Source of the DNA: Terana coerulea
Taxonomy: Eukaryota > Basidiomycota > Agaricomycetes > Polyporales > Phanerochaetaceae
Reading direction: 5' to 3'
Length of the DNA: 14,499 bases
Assembly: GCA_024811115.1 (NCBI GenBank)
Contig: JAKOGH010000669.1
Location: forward strand, 1 to 14,499
Part shown: positions 1 to 7,150 of the stretch, in pieces
Layout: each line of letters begins with the position of its first letter
Numbering within the stretch: position 1 is the stretch's first letter
Made by a program: the position numbers and the translations under genes
Notes under the pieces: generated by a model
The model's input: only the letters and a program-made list of their open reading frames with translations
What the model was told of the DNA's origin: nothing
Database searches by the model: none

Positions 1-220
1 CTCCGCATCGAGCTGCGCATACTCGTCTGCGCTTTGGCCGCGCCCGGCTTGTAGCCTTGAAGCGGGGAGGGTTAATTCAGGATGCAGATACGGCAAGAAC
101 AAAGCTGCTCACCTGGGGTGGCGGCGGGCGCAAAATCGTCTTCTTCGTGCTGGTAAACAGAGTGTGAGCATCCCAAACTCGAATCTTGAAAATTGGACGG
201 GGTCGTACGGGGGCAGACAT
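1..220 (-). CDS. Possible 5' end of an unrecognised gene (partial)
   Basis: A minus-strand ATG at 220 in good context (cgccATGtc) opens a 36-codon reading frame to 113. It is rich in basic residues and ends in a proline run (RPPPPQ), followed by a perfect-looking donor (CAG|gtgagc, intron from 112 downward). Two acceptors are available, after 56 (ttcaag) and after 48 (ctacaag). The second keeps phase 0 and would continue with PGAAKAQTSMR. The rest of the gene lies outside the window, so no domain can be named. Start context, charge pattern and donor support a real first exon, but it could be a chance ORF. I do not recognise the product. Confidence 0.35.
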
Positions 221-2098
221 GGCGAGGTGGTGATAGTCAAGGCGCAAGGTATGTGGAAGCCCGTGCGCGGTGTGGTTGAGGCTGTATGCCCAGTGAGAAC
301 CGTGAATATTGAGGAATATCAAGCAATATCATGGTGCATGAGAAGCCCGTCCGAGATAAGCCGGACTACTGACAGCTATCTCTAGCTATGCTCAGGCGCC
401 AAGACGTGGCTTTGTGATGGCTTTACTCCTTATTTTACTGTCTTTTAAGACTATTGGCACTGCACTGACGTTAAAACTCCATGACGTAGTCTATCGCATC
501 TACTTAAGGTTAACGCGCCTTGCTCTTCGCCACCTACCTTTTCTCTTCCTCCCTACCACATTGACCCAGCAGGACCACCAGAAGTGGCAAGGTCAACATA
601 CCACCGTCCACGCAACGCCAAACGAAGCGAAACAGCAAGAACATGTCATCGCGCCGAGCGCAGCTCCAGTGGTTAGGACGACGCACGAAGACCTTTTGTC
701 CAGGACGGCGCGTGAAGACCTGTCGCTCAGGACATCGCGCGCAAGATGAGAACGATGCGCGAGGACCTGTCCTACAAGACAACGCGCAAACCCGCGGGAT
801 GGCGTGCGGGACAGCGTGCAGAAGTCGGCGGCGTGCAAGGCGGTGTGCAAGGCAACAGGCAACACGACGCGCAAGGATCTGTCGCACCGGACGAAGTGAC
901 TTCGTCACATACTGGGCCTACTTCGAGAGGGACTGGTAGTAAATGCATGTACGTGGCAATCTCTTGTCAGGTACTTCGCTATCATACTGACTTAAACTTC
1001 GCACTCTGTACAGGCTCTCGAGGTGAACGCTGCAAAATCAGTAAGTACTGGTCCTTTGCTATTGGCCCTACTGATTCACAACGCTTGTAATAAGACACTA
1101 CAATCGCGAAACCGTGACGGACTGGCGCTGTCAGAAAGAAAACCAAGGCATAAACAGACACTCACATGGAACAGCTAAGGTACGCAGTCGCACGTCGTGA
1201 CTCCCGTACATGCAAGGCATTGACCCCGAGTACAGAATGCACCGGTGCTATGGGAAAGTGTGAGCGACGGCGGCAGCTACCGGAAGTAGTGTGGGCCGAG
1301 CGGCGGATCCGGATAGAGGGCAGTGGTTTGGCGTAGCAGAGAATAGTGGGGATTAGTACGAAGCGGGATGAGATATACAATGGTAGCCCATAATAGTCCT
1401 GCATAGATTAGCATATGTTCGACATAGCTCATAATAGATGTGTTGCAATTTTGCTATATCGCACGGGAACATGGGCACCAATGTATTGGATTCTACGCCA
1501 GTCTATGCTAAGTACGTGACAATAGACTAGCGTAGCTAGCGCATAGTCGCCTTTAGAAACTAGCTATGATAAAACGGATTGTTCCAATGTGAGCTACTGT
1601 GGTCTATTTACCCTGGGCGGCGTAGCTCCGGATAGTTTCGGATATTACCGGATATCCGCGCTTCTCACTGGGCTGTATGGGCCGTTACCAGACTATTATC
1701 GATTTCTCACGCGTGCTACCGCACTTTGCCGAACGTGCACTTTATTGAGCGCTAATCGAATCTGGTGGACCTTTGTGGGCGTCTGCAGCCGACAAGATCT
1801 CACCGAGGCGCGGACTCTGGCGGCTTTGACTCTTCTTGTTCCTGGCGGCGCAGTCTGCTTTGACAACAACATCCTACAGCATATTCGAACATGTTACATA
1901 CATTTTTTCCGGCGGAGGTAACCAAGACATGTCGGAATGCCGTTCGTAAGACCGTATCTGCGAGTGGCCTCACTGCATGCAAGTTATCGCGAAGACGTCT
2001 CGAGCCACGTCGGGAAGAACGTTCCAACAGATGCCCATTGGCGGCGGGATGGCGAGCAGCATCGATCACAGTGTGAAGAGGCGCATATTTAGGCATAA
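221..2098. other. Gene-poor spacer, about 1.9 kb
   Basis: No reading frame here shows a recognisable domain or a convincing exon chain. The stretch 640-900 is GC-rich, open in several frames, and carries a degenerate 27-bp repeat (listed separately). The stretch 1380-1570 is rich in TAG/CATA words and has no coding character. A 110-codon open frame at 1589-1921 (plus) begins at GTG rather than ATG and resembles no family I know. No terminal inverted repeats, LTR pairs or transposase motifs were seen. Confidence 0.5.
676..888. repeat. Degenerate 27-bp repeat, four recognisable units
   Basis: Units lie at 676-702, 703-729 (directly adjacent), 750-776 and 862-888. The shared core is roughly GACGRYGCGYGARGACCTGTC. 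Units 2 and 3 match most closely, and the others are diverged. The intervening sequence also keeps CGCGC-rich fragments, so more decayed units are likely. The block can be translated in several frames and gives repetitive Arg/Thr/Asp-rich peptides, but nothing suggests it is expressed. It looks like a decayed minisatellite. Confidence 0.55.
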
Positions 2099-4087
2099 CT
2101 AATTTTCTTCGCCGCTGTCTGCTGGGTGCATACCCTCTAGACAACAACACAAGGCGACATCAGAAGAAGACAGATACCAAAGGCCCTCGTACGTACCGCC
2201 TTTGAACCAGCATTTGCCTTTGCTGAGGTGGAAGCATTTAGCACCTCCTGGACAGATGTGCCCCTGAAAGAGAGATCAGCCCTGAATATGATTGGCTGTG
2301 GCGGCGGGCGATCAAGCGTCGCTTGCGGTGACATACCCAACAGCATCTTTCACCATGAGGGCAGTCCAGACCTGTCAACACGGTCAGTTCCTCGTCATGA
2401 AACACGACCACGCAGCGGACTTACCATTCTTGAGGTAATTGCACGGAGCTTTCTTGGCGTTCCGTGCCAATATATCTAATTGCTCCGCCGTCAATGCCCA
2501 GTCGTGAGAGTACTTGCACCCGGGCTGCAAACGACGCCGTTAGCAACTGATAGATCATGTTAGACAATACACCTACTCCTTTGGAGCATGTCATAAGGTA
2601 ATGCTCGTTGCAAGGGGGCGGAGTCTCTGGATGTACCGACCCGTGAGATAGCGCCGACGGGCAAACGCAGGCGCCGACTCACGTTTATGCAGAGGCTATC
2701 GGCCGTGATGGTGAGCCAGCCTATCCTCATCCTCAGTCAATGATATAACTCACCTTTGTCGGGTCGATAGGATTGCCCGGCGTGACGGTGACCTGCGAAG
2801 AAGACGAGACATGTCCGACTTGCGAATTAATCTCTGAGTCGGGGCTGGTTAACTCGCTCAAGCTGAGGCGAGCTGAATGAGAACTGGAGGACCCCAGCAG
2901 CAGAGGAGGGGCGTGGAAAGGCGGCGCAATAGGGCCCGGCCTCGACGGCAGATGACCGACCGCGAATAGGCCTTCGACGCTCATCGATGGAATGGCAAGT
3001 TGCTGCAGCTCTGGTGCGCCATCTTGACTGCCCTGCAGCCTAATCAGTTTACCGAGAAGCTCCTCATACTGCAGCGTTGCCAGCGTAGGAAGAAACGCAT
3101 CACTTGGTCCACCTGTCATCCCTCCAGTCAGTCGATGACGATGAAAGGGTATAGGGAGAACTCGCCGTTGAAGAACACCCGGAGGGTTTGAGGGAAGCGA
3201 GTGAACGTCTGAAGGTATTCTGGACGAACGGAGGAAATGTTGGCAAGCGGTTGAATCTATAATAATAGGTACACACACCCTTCATAGTAGCATCGAGGGC
3301 ATCTCGACTTGGTCCGACCTCAACAGCCTGGAAACGTGGCGACGCCTGGCTGAAACCGACCAGAAACGCTTCGAATTGTTCTGTCGTACAGATGGCGTTG
3401 CGGAGCAGGGTGTCAAGGACGCGTCGTCTGTTGAAGTAAACCGTTATCCAGAACGATAGCCGGGCGAAGACTTGCAGGCTTTCCCCCGACAAATACTCGG
3501 CGATACCTTTCGTCGTGAGCTGCGCTGCCTGTCGCCCGCCCTGTTGGCCCTGCGTTAAGAGTGAGGGGTGAAACAGGTTCGTCTCTCCGTCGATAATACA
3601 AAGGATGAGAGGGTTTTGATTCTGTGATACAACATGAGCCACATGGCCGTTACTTTCCGCACAATCATCACCGGCACTAGTCCACTTGCCTTAATGGTAT
3701 CCAGTGAGGAGATCTGGCGGTTAAGGGTAGACACCTGCGCATTATGCGCTTTTTTATCGCGTTCGGCGGACTCGACGACGGTGGCGTGAGCCTGCTTCCA
3801 TACGGAAAGCTCGAGCTCGAGCTCGGTAACCCGGATTTCCAGGTCCGCGTTGCGCCTGACCGTCGCTGTGGACAAATCTAGGGTGCCGAATAATCAACCC
3901 GGGGCTAGCATGCAGCGAAACGAGGCGACTGACCTAACAGTCTTGTAAGGGCCTCATCCCTGTGGTAAGAAGACGATATTTCAGACGGTGGGCTAAAGGT
4001 GTGAGGTAAAGAACAGCCTCGAGAGGCGTGGGTGCGCAGCACTGACCACATCTGCTTATTAGTTTCTGCCGCCGACGGCGAGGCCAT
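2099..4087 (-). CDS. Coiled-coil / DUF7923-like / tandem CCCH zinc-finger protein, paralog A
   Basis: Eleven exons: 4087-3934, 3877-3690, 3621-3279, 3219-3166, 3112-2754, 2695-2683, 2626-2577, 2524-2425, 2371-2337, 2263-2197, 2136-2099. They sum to 467 codons with an open frame (466 aa). Residues about 60-114 form a charged coiled coil. Residues 115-300 match the DUF7923-type domain of basidiomycete C3H1 proteins (LILCIIDGE, TQGQQGGRQAAQ, the segment around D224, GGPSDAF, VEGLF). Residues 301-366 are a Ser/Pro-rich linker. Finger 1 is C376-x7-C384-x5-C390-x3-H394; finger 2 is C415-x8-C424-x5-C430-x3-H434. A third module, C436-x5-C442-x7-C450-x7-H458, ends near the C-terminus. Two introns are GC-AG (3622-3689 and 3113-3165). 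A GT donor at 3671 could replace the first and add six residues. CCCH fingers usually bind RNA; the function here is unproven. It lies in tandem with paralog B, which is upstream on the same strand. Confidence 0.85.
2683..2695 (-). other. 13-nt microexon in paralog A
   Basis: The exon codes for PLHK plus the first base of the next codon. It sits between a 58-nt intron (2696-2753, gtgagt...gatag) and a 56-nt intron (2627-2682, gtgagt...tccag). Phase 0 enters and phase 1 leaves. The peptide joins the linker (IDPTK) to the first zinc finger (QTPPPC). Paralog B has a 13-nt exon at the same place. Confidence 0.85.
3113..3165 (-). other. GC-AG intron (paralog A)
   Basis: The donor is AACG|gcgagt and the acceptor is gacag, 53 nt long, with a good ctgac branch-like element 14 nt before the acceptor. 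Only this donor keeps the frame from RVFFNG into GPSDAFLPTL. The nearby GT (gttctc) gives a stop at once. Paralog B has a normal GT donor (GCCG|gtgaga) at the homologous codon and phase. Confidence 0.8.
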
Positions 4088-4179
4088 GACTGGGAGGACT
4101 CTAAAGAGGGGTAGGGTATGTCGTACTCTAGGTGGTGAATGCAAGAGGGAAGGACTGTGAGGAAGTGTGAGTGTAGAGA

Positions 4180-4186
4180 CTTTATA
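4180..4186 (-). promoter_or_regulatory. TATA box of paralog A
   Basis: TATAAAG on the minus strand lies about 93 nt before the ATG at 4087. It is followed by a pyrimidine-rich stretch (cttcctcacagtccttccct) of the kind that often precedes fungal start sites. The wider spacer 4088-4611, between the two paralogs, holds no gene that I can support. Confidence 0.55.
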
Positions 4187-4611
4187 ACCGCCGAGGGTCC
4201 TCTGATACTTCGTGCAGAGGAAGATCACTGTGGACCGCAATGCGGTGGCTAGAACCTCGGAGCTGTCCCTTATGAAGAGTCTGGTAAGTGCGGGGACAGA
4301 TACAGTTTGCAGCTTCCAGGGCTCACACGCACTGTCGTGAGGGGATTCATTGTCCTGTGCACATATCATTTCCAACGCCTGTTCAAGATGTCCACACCAT
4401 CAGCGCTCAATCTGTCACAGATACTCGCACCAGCCCGTCCGCGCACGCTCGTTCACGACCAACACCTGCAAACACGCCACAACCCAGCACGTCCTTTTAC
4501 TCGCCAGACAACACGCCGTCGTCAACCAGCCCGACAATATATTACAACAACACCCGAGAACCTCTCGCGGAAAGTACCATCTGCGGCGAGCATTCCTGGA
4601 CGGAAACCTAA

Positions 4612-6487
4612 TCACTCCGCGGTATGCATTCCGGCTGTACGGTGTCAGCGCACGTCCAAGCCCCGGCAACCACGCAGGATCACTCACCGCCTATGAATTT
4701 GCAGATTCCCCTCAAGCGGTAAGAGCATCTTGGGCCCATTGGACACTTGTGTCCATGAACGCACTCGTCGCCATAGGGACACTCTTCGCCTGGAACGGCA
4801 CAATGAGCATATTCGAAAGCGTCATACCATCCCAGCACTCGCCTCGATTGACCGTAGCACAAGGACCCTTCCTCGCATTCTCTCTTATTTCCTCCATATG
4901 CTCGGAGTTCAGCAGATAATCGTGCGCAAAGGCGCATTTGTCGCCGTGCTTGCAGTAGTCCGTCAAATAGAAGATATTACACGGCGGAGGTTCCTCTGCG
5001 TGAGGATTAGCACCGGCATCGGATGATGAACATGTTGCTTACGTTTAGACAGGGGCTGCGTGACACAGTCAGCGGCTATATCTGAGCAAAGGGGCATGGT
5101 ACACTCACCTTAGTAGAATCGATATGTCGAGACCTGGGCTCCGTAGGAGAGCTATGAAACGAAGGCGTCTGATGAAGGTCAAGCAGATTAGGAGTCATGA
5201 CTCACCCTCGACGCAGATGTCCAGGTATAGGTGGAGATTGAACGACAGAAGAGAAAGAAGTCGGGACTTTTGCCGGCGGTGATGCAGCGAGTCTGGGAGA
5301 AGTCTTAGGGGAAGTCTTGGGGGAAGCCTTCTTCGTAGATTCGTAGCCTAGACCAGGCGGCGGAAACGGCGTCGTGTTTGAAGGGACGGGGCTAACCAGT
5401 TTCGTCGGCTCAAATAGGTCTGGTATGATTAATTTTGGCAAATCCAGTGTTGCGAAGCCAGCGGCCATGTCCTTGTAGCCAGGCATGAGAACTAGCTTCT
5501 GTCTGAAACCACTAGTGATCAAGGGCCTGATCGCGGCAAGATAACCATTGTCGTGGCAGCCTATGAGAGCTCAGGCCAACACAGAAATAACGAGAGAATC
5601 GTTCTCACCGGCGAAGATAACGTGCTCCGTTTGGATGGCCTTGATTTCATCTTCCAGGCATGCTACATTGGATCGCTGCGGTCAGAAGCTGTAGACGCGA
5701 CCGAGGGTGAAGACGCAACATACCTCTTATCTTGGCATCGGCCACCTCTTTCCCATACCCAATGTCTATCATCATGAACCGCCCCGCGGCTTGATTAAAT
5801 CCATGCATAAAGTTGTCGAGGTTCAGACGAGCGTCCTCTTTCCCGCATCGCCTTAATGTCTCGGACAGGCCCAGCTTATTCACAAATACCCAAACGTGAA
5901 GTTGATATGGTTCAGCACCCATGTACCCCTGAATGCCTTCGGTCAACCGAGCTGCGACGTCATGACCGCCTTGCTGACCCCGGGCGACCTGGAGACAACG
6001 AAAAGATGCTTCCATCCCCGTCAATGAGACAAACAACACGGCGTTCTTGTGACTGCACAGAACAGCGTCAGCACAATCCTACGGTACATGCGGTGTCAAA
6101 GGAACAGAAATGGACGTGACATGCCTTCAAAACTTGGGATTCTCTGGTGTGAGTCTCCCGCTCAATTTCCAATTTGCCTCTGGCATCGGCCAGCTCGTTT
6201 TCGGTTTCACGAGTTTGCCTCCTAAGGTACTCAATAATAGTCTTACTATCCTCTAGTTCTTTGCTCAGTTTCTGGATATGTTGTATCTGGTCGTGCGTTA
6301 TATTGTTCATCCATCCGCTCAAGTCGCCTAAGTGGTGTTTAAGTACACTCCCGAGCATGCAGAAAGGAGTGCACTACTACACACCTTGTAAACTTCTTAA
6401 ATGCGACTCCCTGGGCACACATCCTTTAGCGTCATCACTGAATAACAAGAAACCTCGTGGTACTTACAAGATATATTCGAGGGTCAT
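4612..6487 (-). CDS. Coiled-coil / DUF7923-like / tandem CCCH zinc-finger protein, paralog B (one frameshift)
   Basis: Eleven exons: 6487-6468, 6410-6385, 6327-6125, 6052-5724, 5662-5609, 5560-5206, 5151-5109, 5055-5043, 4995-4843, 4789-4688, 4634-4612. All joins keep phase except one break inside exon 4. At the A4 run 6001-6004 (T4 on the coding strand) the frame must step by one base between CLIDGDGSIF and LQVARGQQGGHD. Counting one base as extra gives 439 aa. Residues 1-83 are coiled coil. DUF7923-like residues run from 84 to about 265 (D94, D188, D214 in GCHDNGY). Then come a Pro/Ser linker with KTSPKTSP and the fingers C353-x8-C362-x5-C368-x3-H372 and C393-x8-C402-x5-C408-x3-H412, and a third module C414-x5-C420-x7-C428-x7-H436. 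GC-AG introns lie at 6053-6124 and 4790-4842. The frameshift may be a sequence error or recent decay. Confidence 0.8.
4790..4842 (-). other. GC-AG intron (paralog B)
   Basis: The donor is CGAG|gcgagt and the acceptor is ttccag, 53 nt long. It splits a Gly codon in phase 1 inside finger 2 (CATVNR-G-EEC). The nearby GT (gtgctg) would put the next exon out of frame. Paralog A has a canonical gtaagt donor at the same codon and phase (CNYLKN-G-LDC; intron 2372-2424). Confidence 0.8.
5043..5055 (-). other. 13-nt microexon in paralog B
   Basis: The exon codes for PLSK plus one base. It is flanked by introns of 53 nt (5056-5108) and 47 nt (4996-5042). Length, phase and position (between DSTK and QEPPPC) are the same as in paralog A, which supports both models. 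Confidence 0.85.
6053..6124 (-). other. Probable GC-AG intron (paralog B), homologous to 3622-3689 of paralog A
   Basis: The donor is AAG|gcatgt and the acceptor is gtgcag, 72 nt long. The paralog A intron has AAG|gcaagt, the classic GC-donor consensus. Using both GC donors gives identical spacing (K, seven residues, then the conserved Cys of LCIIDG / VCLIDG). Alternative GT donors exist in both (3671 in A; 6115 in B) but would add six and three unrelated residues. Confidence 0.65.
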
Positions 6488-7150
6488 GTTGACACAGTTC
6501 AATCTTTCCAGATTACAAGGGGGCTGTTCGGCAATACGGGGGCGGTGTGAGGAAAGTAGGGTATACCTCAGAGAGGGAGGCACAAAGCCTTTATGTAGCA
6601 CAGTAACCGTTTACCGGGTTCAACTCCGCTCTTCGAATTGTCCTGCAGGGAAGCGCAAGGCTGTCGCACTTGTCAAAGCGTTCCTTGGAAACCTTGTACA
6701 ACAAAGCGTGTCGTTGCGGTGCACTTCAAGGGCTCCAAGCAGTTCCAAACGCGCCGGGCGAGCGAACAAAAGCAAACCTTGTTCGGGCGCTTATGGTAGG
6801 ACCTACAGAACCCAAATAGGCAGGTAAATACTTTGCCCTTTCACCACATTCTTCTCCGCGAAGGTTCCTGGCGAATATTCCCTATTTCCTGTTCCTTTCT
6901 GCTGGAAGCATCGGTTTGCGAACAAGCCTCCTCGAAATGCGGCACACGCATGCTGGCAGGTCAAAGAGTGAAGACTGTGGAGAACTTGGACACAAGCATC
7001 ACCTCGTGACATACCAGTCGAACCCCATTCATGCTTCTCCATGCTGCCGACATCAGGTTCTCACCAAGTGGAACGGCTCTTACATACATATAGGATGCTA
7101 GTCAATGAATTTTTTGCTCTCGGTCGACTTCGTCTCACACATTCGCGACC
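6488..7150. other. Divergent intergenic region between paralog B and the transporter
   Basis: No exon chain or domain is visible. A TATA-like CATAAAGG lies on the minus strand at 6588-6595, about 100 nt before the paralog B start, and a weaker catatagg lies on the plus strand near 7087, about 60 nt before the transporter ATG. The two genes probably share this 660-bp region as a divergent promoter. Confidence 0.4.

Noticed and set aside
534..939. Several overlapping open frames (both strands) of 93-124 codons
   Set aside because: They arise from the GC-rich repeat block. The peptides are Arg/Ala/Thr-rich low complexity with no motif and mutual overlap.
1589..1921. 110-codon open frame on the plus strand
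   Set aside because: It begins at GTG, not ATG, has no recognisable domain, and sits in a stretch with no coding neighbours or clear splice sites.
2099..6487. Toxin, antiphage, transposon or biosynthetic-cluster functions for the tandem zinc-finger genes
   Set aside because: No such domain or flanking feature is present; the family is a common basidiomycete CCCH group.
6612..6630. gggttcaactcc, which resembles a tRNA T-loop
   Set aside because: The flanking bases cannot form the T-stem, and no acceptor stem or anticodon arm fits around it.
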